Below the pieces are notes generated by a model. It did not search any database. It saw only the letters and a list, made by a program, of their open reading frames with translations, and was not told where the DNA came from. Shown piece by piece: positions 8,913 through 17,284 of a stretch of 64,000 bases of DNA. The DNA comes from Micrococcus sp. (lineage in GTDB: Bacteria > Actinomycetota > Actinomycetes > Actinomycetales > Micrococcaceae): assembly GCA_029961105.1 (NCBI GenBank), contig JASBVO010000011.1, positions 173,201 to 237,200 of the forward strand, written 5' to 3'. Both the position numbers and the translations under genes were made by a program. Numbering within the stretch: the first letter of the stretch is position 1; each line of letters opens with the position of its first letter.

Positions 8913-9611
8913 TCACCAGGACGGCAGGACCGGCAGGGGGCCGCCGGCCTCGACGCCCCCGGCCTCGCCGCGGGCCAGCCAGGCCAGCAGTCCCTCCCGG
9001 TCGGACTCGACCCGCAGGCCACCGTCGCCGACCACCCACTCATCGCGTTCCTCGGTCACCAGGGTCATCCCCGGCGCGCCCTTCGCGCGCATGGTCCGCA
9101 CCGCGGCCTCGACGGCATTGAGCAGCGAGTCCGGATCGGCCTCCTCGATGGTCCACGCCGTGTCCAGGTCGTCGTGGTGCACGACGACCTCGGAGATGCG
9201 CAGGGCGACGATCGACGTCACCGGGATCTCCTTGCCGTGCAGGTCCACGGACTCCACGGCCAGCTCGCCGCTGAGCCGCCCGGACTGCTCCGCGAAGAAC
9301 GCGGAGGACTCGCGAAGGCGGTTGAGCAGTTCCTCCCGGGGCAGGCCGGCCAGCTCGTCGATCTCCCGGTCCCGCGCCTCCCGGGAGGCGTACAGCTGCT
9401 GTTCCTCACCGGTCGTCGCCCAGTCGATCAGGCGGACCAGCGCGCGGCCGTTCGAGGCCAGGTGCGCCAGGACGTGCGCCCGGGACCACCCCTCGCACCG
9501 TGACGGGGCCCGTAGCTCCTCCTCCGACAGGGAGGCGGCGGTCGCCTCCACCATGGCGGTCTCCCGGCCGAGGCGGGACAGGTCGGAATGCAGGCGCGCG
9601 GGATTGATCAT
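8913..9611 (-). CDS. Maleylpyruvate-isomerase-family mycothiol-dependent enzyme
   Basis: A 232-residue DinB-fold protein. The N-terminal helix carries G-W-S-R-A-H-V-L-A-H-L-A with H46 and H50, and near residue 141 there is an E-V-V-V-H-H-D-D-L segment. These are the His/Glu/His metal ligands described for mycothiol-dependent maleylpyruvate isomerase (H52, E144, H148 in the corynebacterial enzyme). That enzyme converts maleylpyruvate to fumarylpyruvate in gentisate catabolism, but no gentisate dioxygenase or hydrolase is in the window, so the real substrate is open. It is divergent from benK. A longer N-terminal form would have to start at 9758; the ATG used here begins the conserved domain. 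Confidence 0.85.
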   Translation of the reverse strand: MINPARLHSDLSRLGRETAMVEATAASLSEEELRAPSRCEGWSRAHVLAHLASNGRALVRLIDWATTGEEQQLYASREARDREIDELAGLPREELLNRLRESSAFFAEQSGRLSGELAVESVDLHGKEIPVTSIVALRISEVVVHHDDLDTAWTIEEADPDSLLNAVEAAVRTMRAKGAPGMTLVTEERDEWVVGDGGLRVESDREGLLAWLARGEAGGVEAGGPLPVLPSW

Positions 9612-9705
9612 GCACGCCACCCTATCCGTGAGGCGCACCACAGGCCATCGGTCCGCGGGCTTCATCCAGACCCATCCCGAGCCGATCCAGAGCGTGTGGA
9701 TCTCA

Positions 9706-9762
9706 AGGGGTCGACACCCCCCCGACCCCCCCGGCGGATGACCGGGGAAAGCCCTCATATGA
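9706..9762 (+). promoter_or_regulatory. Possible benK control region with two motifs
   Basis: Two motifs lie between the isomerase-like gene and benK. First, an inverted repeat AGGGG-TCGAC-ACCCC (9706-9720). Second, GGGAAAGCCCTCATATGA (9745-9762). Similar pieces occur upstream of benA (AGGGG-AA-CCCCT, and GGGAAAGCATATGA read on the benA strand). Shared regulation of both ben transcription units is an inference; no experimental consensus for the LAL-type regulator was available to compare. Confidence 0.3.
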
Positions 9763-9875
9763 CACGCATCACTGTCCTGGAACCCTTGAACGCAGTCCCG
9801 TGGCGGTCCGCCGTCCCGACGATCCGGCCACCGCCGGCACCCCCCCCTGACCCGACCCGAGAGGACCGACGGACC

Positions 9876-11282
9876 ATGTCCCAGTCACCCACCCTCGCCG
9901 CCCACGATCCGCGCAAGGAGGCACGCACCGCCAACTGGGTGGCCGCGATCGTCTGCTGCGCCCTCGTCTTCGACGGCTTCGACCTCACCATCTACGGCAC
10001 CGTGCTCTCCACGCTGCTCAACGATCCCAGCCACATCGGCCAGCTGGACGGCATCACTGCCGGGGCCCTGGGCTCCTACGCCCTGATCGGTGTCCTCGTC
10101 GGCTCCCTGACGTGCGGCTTCCTGGGAGACCACTTCGGCCGCCGCCGGCTCATCCTGGGGGGCATCGCCTGGTTCTCGATCGGCATGTTCATCACCGCCC
10201 TGACCACCTCGGTGGCGGCCTTCGGCGCGATGCGCCTACTCACCGGCCTCGGGCTCGGCGTCATCCTGGCCACGGCCGGGGCCACCATCGCCGAGTTCGC
10301 CCCGGCCGGCAAGCGCAACTTCTACAACGCCATCGTGTACTCCGGCATCCCCGCCGGTGGCGTCCTCGCCGCGCTGCTCGGCATCGTGCTGCTCGAGCCG
10401 CTGGGCTGGCGCGGGCTGTTCGCGATCGGTGCGGCGCCAATCCTCGTCCTGCTTCCCCTGGCCTGGTTCAAGCTGCCCGAGTCGCCCCGCTGGCTGCACG
10501 CCCGCGGGCGGGTCGAGGAGGCGCGGGCCGCCTCCGAACGGACCGGCGTGCCGCTGGTGGAGGAGATCGCGGTCCAGCAGACCGGGGCCGCACCGGCCAA
10601 GCGGGGCTTCGCCGCAGCCTTCTCGCGGGAGTTGTTCCTGCCCACGGTCCTGCTGGGCTTCATGTCCTTCTCCGGCCTGCTGCTCACCTACGGCCTGAAC
10701 ACCTGGCTGCCCCGGATCATGGAGGGCTACGGCTTCGACAAGAGCTACTCCCTGGCCTTCCTGCTGATCCTCAACAGCGGCGCCGTCCTGGGAGGCCTCG
10801 TCGCCTCACTGGCGGCCGACCGGACGGGTGCGCAGCGGGTGGTGGCCACCACCTTCGTGCTGGCCGGCATCACCCTGGCGCTGATGACCTTCCAGTTCCC
10901 CGCGCCGATCCTGTTCCTGTGCATCGCCGTGGCCGGCGTCGGCACGCTCGGCACCCAGGTCCTGATCTACGGCTTCAGCTCGAATTACTACCCGACCAAC
11001 GCCCGGGCCGCGGGCGTCTCCTGGGTCGCCGGCTTCGGGCGCATCGGCGGGGTGCTCGGCCCGCTCATCGGCGGCTGGCTCACCGCCGCCGGCGTCGGCG
11101 GCAGCACGGCCTTCTACATCTTCGGCGGCGTGGCCCTCTTCGGGGCCCTGGTCACCATCGCCGTACCCCGGCAGCGCCGGCTGGAGCAGGCCCAGGACCT
11201 CGCCGTGGACGGTCTTGGGGCAGCCGGCACCGCCGGGGTGCCGGCCGCCGTCGGGTCCGCCGGCGCGGGGCTGCGTGGCTGA
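9876..11282 (+). CDS. benK: Benzoate/aromatic acid:H+ symporter, AAHS family MFS transporter
   Basis: A 468-residue, 12-helix MFS protein of the aromatic acid:H+ symporter family, importing benzoate or a similar acid across the cytoplasmic membrane. The first helix has the family signature D-G-F-D-L-T-I-Y-G. The loop after helix 2 has G-D-H-F-G-R-R-R, and a P-E-S-P-R-W-L segment follows helix 6. An in-frame upstream start exists, but this ATG has a GAGAGG site and begins the conserved protein. It sits beside the regulator and benDCBA, as in the Corynebacterium ben cluster, which supports the benK name. A second AAHS member occurs at 48.9 kb. Confidence 0.92.
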   Translation: MSQSPTLAAHDPRKEARTANWVAAIVCCALVFDGFDLTIYGTVLSTLLNDPSHIGQLDGITAGALGSYALIGVLVGSLTCGFLGDHFGRRRLILGGIAWFSIGMFITALTTSVAAFGAMRLLTGLGLGVILATAGATIAEFAPAGKRNFYNAIVYSGIPAGGVLAALLGIVLLEPLGWRGLFAIGAAPILVLLPLAWFKLPESPRWLHARGRVEEARAASERTGVPLVEEIAVQQTGAAPAKRGFAAAFSRELFLPTVLLGFMSFSGLLLTYGLNTWLPRIMEGYGFDKSYSLAFLLILNSGAVLGGLVASLAADRTGAQRVVATTFVLAGITLALMTFQFPAPILFLCIAVAGVGTLGTQVLIYGFSSNYYPTNARAAGVSWVAGFGRIGGVLGPLIGGWLTAAGVGGSTAFYIFGGVALFGALVTIAVPRQRRLEQAQDLAVDGLGAAGTAGVPAAVGSAGAGLRG

Positions 11283-11333
11283 GCCGGAGGCCACGCAGCG
11301 CAGGCCGTGAACCCCGCGGCCCGCTGCCGTCCC

Positions 11334-14174
11334 TCAGTCCCCGGGACGGTAGCGGGCCGCGAGCTCGCTGCGGGACCGGACGCCGAGTTTCCGGTAGATC
11401 CGCGTCAGGTGGTACTGGACCGTCTTCTCGGCCAGGAACAGCGTGCGTGCGGTCTCCTTGTTGGTCGCGCCGTGGGCCACCAGCTCGACCACGGCCTGTT
11501 CCTGCGCGGTGAGCTCGATGTCGGCCCGGCCGGCCGCGACGAGCACCGGGTCCCCGGGCTCGTCGACCGTCCCGGTGTCGATGCCCGTCGCCTTGAGCTC
11601 GCGGTCGCAGCGGTCGACGTACGTCACGGCGCCCAGGGAGTCGTAGAGGTCCTTGGCCACCTGCAGGACGGAGGAGGCCAGCCGGCGCTTGCCCGCCCGG
11701 CGCATGCTCTGCCCGAAGGCGAAGCTGATCCGGGCCCGGAGGTAGGGCCGGTGCAGGCCCCGCAGGTGTCCCAGCGCGGCCTCGAAGTGGTCCCGGGCGG
11801 CCTCCGGGTCACCTTGGGCCGCGAGCAGGCGCCCCCTCGACCAGGCCATCCGGGCCTGGTCCGAGGGGACCATCCGTTCCCGGTGGAGGCCCTCGAACGC
11901 CGTCAGGAACTCCTCGGCCTTGCCCAGGCGGTTCGTCATCACCAGCGCGTTGACGTAGGTGTCCTGCCAGGGCCAGAAGGAGACCCGGCCATCGGTCCAC
12001 GGGTCGATCTCGGTCAGCGGCTCCAGCGCCTCCAGGGCGCTCGCGTAGTCCGCACGCGCCTCATGGAACCGCGCTCGGGCCAGATGTGCCGGGACGAGCA
12101 TCGCCCGGTAGGTCCCCGGGTGGACGGCCGCCTTGGACACGTAGTACCTGGCCCGGCCCCAGTCACCCCGCATCGACCAGAGCTCGGCCGCGGTCCAGTA
12201 CAGCAGCGGACCGATCAGCGGCATCCGTGATGACTCCAGGCGCACCGTGGCCCGGGACACCGTCGCCGCGGCGGCGTCCCAGTCCCCCAGCACCAGCTGC
12301 GTCCGCGCCAGCCAGGCCTCGGCCCACAGCGAGATCCGCAACGAACCGCCGCGGTGCTCCGTCGGGGTGGCGGCCTCGAAGTCCACGAGGGCGGACTCCG
12401 CCTGGTCGACCCGCAGGGCCAGCCAGGCCGCCCCCATCTGGATGCGCTGCTTCTGCGCGTTCTCCCCGGCGTGGCCGAAGGCCCGCGCGTACGCGGCCTC
12501 CGCCTCCCCCAGGCGTCCGCGTGCCAGCAGTCCAAGCCCGTAGATGGCCTCCGACTCGATGTGCGGCGGGGTCCCGGGCGCCGTCAGGGACATCGCGGTC
12601 TCCGCCCATCCGGTGATGAGGGATTCGTCCCAGGACGCCAGCCCGTGCAGGACGAAGCGCTGGGCGACCTGCGCCGCCGCGGCCGGGTCCTTGTGGGGAT
12701 CACTGGCCTGCCAGGCCTGTTCGAAGTGGTGCTGGGCACTGCGGCTCTGGCCGGAGGCCGTGGACAGGTACCCCAGGACCGAGGACCGCAGGGGGGAGGC
12801 GGGCATCGCCTCGACCGCACCGGACCACATCTGGGCGCGAGCGATATTGCCTGCGCCGACGAGGGCGTCGACGGCCCGCAGCAACCGGTCGTCGTGGCAC
12901 TGCTGGTCCGCGGTGAGGCGGGCGGCCGAGAAGAGCGCGGTTGAGACGTCCTGCCAGGAACCCCGGGCGGCCTGGCGCGCGGCGAAGTCCTCCAGCTCGG
13001 CGGCCAGCCCGCCGTCCGGTCCCGAGGTGGCCGCCACCCGGTGCGCCAGCCGGTCCGCCTCGGTGGCGGCGACGCCGGCCGCTCGCCGGTGCAGGGCCAG
13101 TCGCCGGCTCGGCAGGGCCTGATCATGGACCGCCTCGGCGGCCCCGGGCTCGATGAAGGACACCGCGGAACCGTTGTGGTCCGCGCTCCAGCGCAGCAGC
13201 CCGCCGCGATGCGCCTCGTCGAGGGCCGCCGTGACGGCGTCCGGGCCGCTGAGCCCGCTGACCTGCCGGATCTCCGGCAGACCCGCCGGGGAGCCCAGCA
13301 CGGCCACGGCCTCGGCGACCGCGGTCAGGTCCGGCGAGCCGGCGGCCAGGATCCCGCGGACCCGCGAGCGCACCCGCGCAGTGGGCGGCAGGGACGGGAA
13401 CCAGCCCTGCCAGGTCTGAGGGGGCAGCTCGTCCAGGAGTTCCAGGATCGGCCGGGGCAGGCCCCCGGTGTGCCGGATGAGCCCCTGGGCCGCCGTGTCC
13501 CCGAGGTCCAGCCCGTACCGGTTCCGGGCCAGCACCCTGACCTCCTCCGCGTCCAGGGGCTCCAGGTTCACCTGGCGGACCCGGTATCCGCCGAGCAGGT
13601 CCCGGACGCTCTGCGGCAGGTCCTGCGTGTGCGACGGGTCCAGGGTGAGCACGAACAGGACCCGCTTGGACCTCAGCCGCCTCATCACGAACACGAGGAT
13701 GCGCAGGCTGGCCTCGTCGAGGTGGTGGACGTCGTCGACCGCGACCACCACGGATCCCCGGGTCTGCAGGGTCTCGAGGTGGGTCATCAGCGTGGCGGCG
13801 TAGTTGGCGGCCTGCGCCACGCTCAGCTCCGGCACCGGCATCATGGAGGGCATCGGCGCTGCGTCGTACCCCTTGGCGGAGCGCAGCGGCGCGGAGCCCA
13901 TCAGCTGGGAGTAGCCGGCCAGCGCGAGCTGGGCCTCCCATTCGTCGCCCACCGCGCTGAGCACCTGGACACCCCGGCCGACCGTCCGGCAGTCCTGGAG
14001 GAACGCCTCCAGGACGGCCGTCCGGCCGGCCCCCGAGCAGCCCCTGAGCACGACGGCGCCCACGGTGCCGCGGCGGACCTGGCGCAGCATCTCCCGGAGT
14101 TCCTCCAGGATGCCGTCCCGGCCGACGAGCGCCTCTTCCGGCGTCGTCTCGTGATCGGGCGCGGCACCTGGCAT
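11334..14174 (-). CDS. benR: Large ATP-binding LuxR-family (LAL/MalT-type) regulator, probable BenR
   Basis: A 946-residue cytoplasmic regulator. An N-terminal STAND-type ATPase has Walker A G-C-S-G-A-G-R-T at residues 45-52 and a Walker B-like V-V-V-A-V-D-D-V-H-H-L-D. TPR-like helices fill the middle, and a C-terminal LuxR helix-turn-helix contains L-T-A-Q-E-Q-A-V-V-E-L-V and N-K-E-T-A-R-T-L. The Walker A lysine is replaced by arginine (R51), so ATP use may be altered. Its place between benD and benK matches the LuxR-type ben activator I recall from C. glutamicum, hence the name. A GTG start 13 codons further upstream is possible. It converges with benK. Confidence 0.88.
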   Translation of the reverse strand: MPGAAPDHETTPEEALVGRDGILEELREMLRQVRRGTVGAVVLRGCSGAGRTAVLEAFLQDCRTVGRGVQVLSAVGDEWEAQLALAGYSQLMGSAPLRSAKGYDAAPMPSMMPVPELSVAQAANYAATLMTHLETLQTRGSVVVAVDDVHHLDEASLRILVFVMRRLRSKRVLFVLTLDPSHTQDLPQSVRDLLGGYRVRQVNLEPLDAEEVRVLARNRYGLDLGDTAAQGLIRHTGGLPRPILELLDELPPQTWQGWFPSLPPTARVRSRVRGILAAGSPDLTAVAEAVAVLGSPAGLPEIRQVSGLSGPDAVTAALDEAHRGGLLRWSADHNGSAVSFIEPGAAEAVHDQALPSRRLALHRRAAGVAATEADRLAHRVAATSGPDGGLAAELEDFAARQAARGSWQDVSTALFSAARLTADQQCHDDRLLRAVDALVGAGNIARAQMWSGAVEAMPASPLRSSVLGYLSTASGQSRSAQHHFEQAWQASDPHKDPAAAAQVAQRFVLHGLASWDESLITGWAETAMSLTAPGTPPHIESEAIYGLGLLARGRLGEAEAAYARAFGHAGENAQKQRIQMGAAWLALRVDQAESALVDFEAATPTEHRGGSLRISLWAEAWLARTQLVLGDWDAAAATVSRATVRLESSRMPLIGPLLYWTAAELWSMRGDWGRARYYVSKAAVHPGTYRAMLVPAHLARARFHEARADYASALEALEPLTEIDPWTDGRVSFWPWQDTYVNALVMTNRLGKAEEFLTAFEGLHRERMVPSDQARMAWSRGRLLAAQGDPEAARDHFEAALGHLRGLHRPYLRARISFAFGQSMRRAGKRRLASSVLQVAKDLYDSLGAVTYVDRCDRELKATGIDTGTVDEPGDPVLVAAGRADIELTAQEQAVVELVAHGATNKETARTLFLAEKTVQYHLTRIYRKLGVRSRSELAARYRPGD

Positions 14175-14239
14175 GCGGACGAGCCTAGCCGACCCCGGGG
14201 TGACGCCCGTCACGGGACGGCGTCCGCCCTCATGTCCGT

Positions 14240-15067
14240 TCAGCCGAGGTCACCGCCGGCCACCGGGAGGACGCTACCGGTCAGGTAGGAGGCCTCCCGG
14301 GACGCGAGGAAGACGATCGGCGCGGCCTGCTCGTCCAGGGTCCCGTAGCGCTTGACGAAGGACGAGTCCACCGTCTGGTCGACGATCGCCTGGTACCAGG
14401 CCTTCTCCGTCTCCGTCTCCGCCTCCGGCCCCCGCTTCACCTTCCGCGGGGGCGCCTCGGTGCCACCCGGCGCCGTGGCCACGACCCGGACGCCCCGCCC
14501 CGCCACCTCCATGGCCAGTGACTGGGTCAGCGCGTTGACGCCGCCCTTGGCCGCCGCATACGGCACGCGATTCATGCCGCGCGTGGCCACCGAGGAGACA
14601 TTGACGATCACCCCGGAACCCTGCTCCAGCATGGTGGGCAGCACGGCGCGGCAGGACCACAGCGTGGGGAACAGCGAGCGCCGGATCTCACGCTCGATCC
14701 TGTCCTCGTCGTACTCCTCATAGGGGCGGGCCCAGATGGTCCCGCCGACGTTGTTGACCAGGACATCGACCCTGCCGTGGGTGGAGACGGCCGCCTCCAC
14801 GGCCTCGACGGCACCGGCGAAGGTCTCCAGGTCCGCGGTGACCGCGGTGGCGGAGCCGCCGGAACCGGTGCGGCCGGCGTCGTCGGTGATCTCCCGGGCG
14901 ACCTCGTGGACGAGGTCCGCGCGGTCCACGAGCACGACCGCGCCGCCCTCGGCGGCGATACGCTCGGCCACCTTCCGGCCGATCCCCTGGGCGGAGCCGG
15001 TCACGACGGCGACCTGGCCGGCGAAGCGGCCCGGCGCGAGGACGTCCCCTGCGTACGGTGCCACCAT
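14240..15067 (-). CDS. benD: 1,6-dihydroxycyclohexa-2,4-diene-1-carboxylate dehydrogenase
   Basis: A 275-residue short-chain dehydrogenase that oxidises and decarboxylates benzoate cis-diol to catechol with NAD+. It has the T-G-x-x-x-G-I-G nucleotide loop at residues 23-30, an N-N-V-G-G strand end, the catalytic Ser and the Y-A-A-A-K Tyr/Lys pair near residues 155-159. The region around A-P-G-G-T-E-A-P-P-R is typical of BenD. Its ATG overlaps the benC stop by one base (TGATG), so it is the last gene of a benABCD transcript. Confidence 0.95.
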   Translation of the reverse strand: MVAPYAGDVLAPGRFAGQVAVVTGSAQGIGRKVAERIAAEGGAVVLVDRADLVHEVAREITDDAGRTGSGGSATAVTADLETFAGAVEAVEAAVSTHGRVDVLVNNVGGTIWARPYEEYDEDRIEREIRRSLFPTLWSCRAVLPTMLEQGSGVIVNVSSVATRGMNRVPYAAAKGGVNALTQSLAMEVAGRGVRVVATAPGGTEAPPRKVKRGPEAETETEKAWYQAIVDQTVDSSFVKRYGTLDEQAAPIVFLASREASYLTGSVLPVAGGDLG

Positions 15068-16641
15068 CAGGCCACGGCCTCCTTCGCGTCGATCGCGGTG
15101 CTCATGGTCCCCTTGGCGTCCCGGGCATGGTCCATGATGATCGCCCGGGCGCGCTCGCGGTCGCCCTGCTCGAAGGCGGTGACGACGTCGAGGTGGTCCT
15201 GCGCGACCCGGGAGAAGATCTCCGTGCCCTGCTCGAAGGTCGCGGCCATCTGGGCGTGGATGTCCAGGCGGCGGTAGGACTCGAGCAGGGCGGGGTTCCC
15301 GGAGATGGTGAAGAGGTACTCGTGGAACTCCTCGTTGGTGCGCACGTACTCCTCCGGGTCCTTCACCGAGCCGCTCTCGACGAAGGCGACCGTCGCCTCC
15401 GCCAGGCGGCGGAATTGGGCAAGCTGCTCGTCGCTGAGCCGGCCCATCATGAGCTCGGTGATCGCCAGTTCCAGGCCCATGCGGGCGTCCAGGTGGGCGA
15501 AGCTGTCCTCCTTGCGGAAGTCCAGCCGACCGGTCTGCAGCGAGGAGATCGCCTCGGCGGCGGTGAGGGTGTCCCCCTCGGCCGCGACCTGCTCGGCCGA
15601 GGCCGGCGCGCCGGTCTCGGCGTCCCCGCCCGTGGTCTCCTTCGGGGCGAAGCGCTCGAAGTAGAAGTTCGCCGGTTCGATGCCCTCGGTGTCCAGCCAC
15701 TTGGCCACGGCATTCACCATGGGCGGCGGGCCGCACAGGTACACGTCGACGTCACCCTCGTTGAGGTGCGCCGGCTCGATGATCTGGGTGACGTAGCCGG
15801 TGTGCGGGGCGGAGGTGCCGTCCTCCGAGGCGATGTAGTCCCACGTGAAGGTGGGCAGCTTCTCCTCGTACGCACGCAGCCAGTCCAGGCCGACGATGTC
15901 CGCCTCGCGGCTGACGCCGTAGATGAGGTGGATCGGGTGGCTCGGCGGGTTCTCGCTGAGCTTCTCCAGGATGGACAGCAGCGGGGCCAGCCCGGTGCCA
16001 CCGGCCAGCAGCAGCAGGGGCCGCTTGGGCTCGCGCAGGAAGAAGGAACCGAACGGCCCGGTGAACTCGATGGTGTCCCCCACCTGGGCGCGGTCGCGCA
16101 GGTACTCGGACATGGCACCCTGCGGGGTGATGCGGACCATGAAGGACGTCGAGTCGACGGCAGGGCCCGAGCTGAAGGAGTACGAGCGCTCCGCATCGGT
16201 GCCCGGGACCTTGATGTTGACGTACTGACCCGGCAGGAACGCCAGCTCCGAGCGCTTCTGGGGCTCCAGCGTGAAGGAGATGGTGGACTCGGAGTGCTTG
16301 TCCAGCTGGGTCAGCGTCGAGGTGAAGGCCGCCGCCGAGGTCTTGGCCGATTCCGCGGTGGCCGGGATCTGGATGGACATGTCCGACTCCGGGACCGCCT
16401 GGCAGGTGAGCAGGTAGCCCTTCTCCAGTTCCTCGTCGGTCAATGCGTCGTCGATGAAGTCACCCGGGTCGAACGTGCCCGAGTCGCAGAACGACTTGCA
16501 GGTGCCGCAGGCGCCGTCGCGACAGTCGGCCGGGATGTTGATACGCGCCTTGTAGGCGGCGTCCATGATGGTCTCGAAGTCACCGACCTTGACAACCTTC
16601 GTCACGCCGTCTTCAAAGCTGAGGGCTACCTGATGGCCCAT
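15067..16641 (-). CDS. benC: Benzoate 1,2-dioxygenase reductase fused to a C-terminal FCD-like domain
   Basis: Electron-transfer component of benzoate dioxygenase, passing electrons from NADH through FAD and a 2Fe-2S centre to BenAB. Ferredoxin cysteines are C40, C45, C48 and C80. The FAD-binding R-S-Y-S motif and the NAD part (G-G-T-G-L-A-P, then C-G-P-P-P-M) follow, with the core ending near residue 330. Proteobacterial BenC stops there. This protein is 524 residues and continues, after an Ala/Glu/Thr linker, into an all-helical domain (about 375-515) that looks like the FCD effector domain of GntR regulators: N-E-E-F-H, D-H-L-D-V-V-T-A-F-E-Q-G-D and D-H-A-R-D-A. There is no DNA-binding domain. 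I recall Corynebacterium BenC as similarly long, so this may be an actinobacterial form. Confidence 0.93.
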   Translation of the reverse strand: MGHQVALSFEDGVTKVVKVGDFETIMDAAYKARINIPADCRDGACGTCKSFCDSGTFDPGDFIDDALTDEELEKGYLLTCQAVPESDMSIQIPATAESAKTSAAAFTSTLTQLDKHSESTISFTLEPQKRSELAFLPGQYVNIKVPGTDAERSYSFSSGPAVDSTSFMVRITPQGAMSEYLRDRAQVGDTIEFTGPFGSFFLREPKRPLLLLAGGTGLAPLLSILEKLSENPPSHPIHLIYGVSREADIVGLDWLRAYEEKLPTFTWDYIASEDGTSAPHTGYVTQIIEPAHLNEGDVDVYLCGPPPMVNAVAKWLDTEGIEPANFYFERFAPKETTGGDAETGAPASAEQVAAEGDTLTAAEAISSLQTGRLDFRKEDSFAHLDARMGLELAITELMMGRLSDEQLAQFRRLAEATVAFVESGSVKDPEEYVRTNEEFHEYLFTISGNPALLESYRRLDIHAQMAATFEQGTEIFSRVAQDHLDVVTAFEQGDRERARAIIMDHARDAKGTMSTAIDAKEAVA

Positions 16642-16713
16642 GGGTCCTCCTCGGTTCGGGCCGCCTCCCGCGGGGGCCCGGTCAGTCTGGTGGGTGGTGG
16701 GGACGCGTACGCG

Positions 16714-17250
16714 TCAGATCATGTAGATGTCCACCACGTGGTGGATGTAGTCGTTCTTCAGCACGACCTTCTTGCTGAGGATGACCGGCTCGGCCCCGGA
16801 GAGGTCGATGGTGTAGAAGCTGGTGCCGAAGTACGTGTCCGTGGACTGGTAGCGGTAGTACAGGGTGAACCAGTTGAACCGGACCTTGACCTGGTCACCG
16901 TCGCGCTCCAGCAGCTCGACGTCGGTGATGTTGTGCCCGGTGCGCGGGTCCGGCAGGGACGTTGCCGACGACCGGTCCGTCTTGATGCGGAAGACGCGGT
17001 CCTCGATGCCGCCGCGGTTGTCGTAGTAGATCAGCGAGATCTCGGACTGCGGGTCCTCGGTCAGCTCGTCGTTGTCGTCCCACGCCGGCATCCAGAACTC
17101 GGAGTCCGGGTGGTAGCACTCGAGCCACTCGTCGAATCGGCGGTCGTCGAGCAGGCGGGCCTCCTTGTACAGGAAGGAGCGGACGGTCTCGAGGGTGACG
17201 ATGTCCTCGACGGTCTTGACGGTGGGCACCGAGATGGCAGTGGTGGTCAT
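16714..17250 (-). CDS. benB: Benzoate 1,2-dioxygenase small (beta) subunit
   Basis: A 178-residue ring-hydroxylating dioxygenase beta subunit (NTF2-like fold) that packs against BenA in the hexameric oxygenase. Recognisable features are F-L-Y-K-E-A-R-L-L-D-D-R near the N-terminus and the Y-H-P-D-S-E-F-W-M-P-A-W segment. The ATG has GAGGAG upstream and starts the conserved protein. It lies 34 bases downstream of benA and 72 bases upstream of benC. Toluate dioxygenase subunits (XylY) are close relatives, so a substituted benzoate cannot be excluded as substrate. Confidence 0.94.
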   Translation of the reverse strand: MTTTAISVPTVKTVEDIVTLETVRSFLYKEARLLDDRRFDEWLECYHPDSEFWMPAWDDNDELTEDPQSEISLIYYDNRGGIEDRVFRIKTDRSSATSLPDPRTGHNITDVELLERDGDQVKVRFNWFTLYYRYQSTDTYFGTSFYTIDLSGAEPVILSKKVVLKNDYIHHVVDIYMI

Positions 17251-17284
17251 GGGAGCAGCTCCTCGCAGTTCGTGGTGGTCTCGG

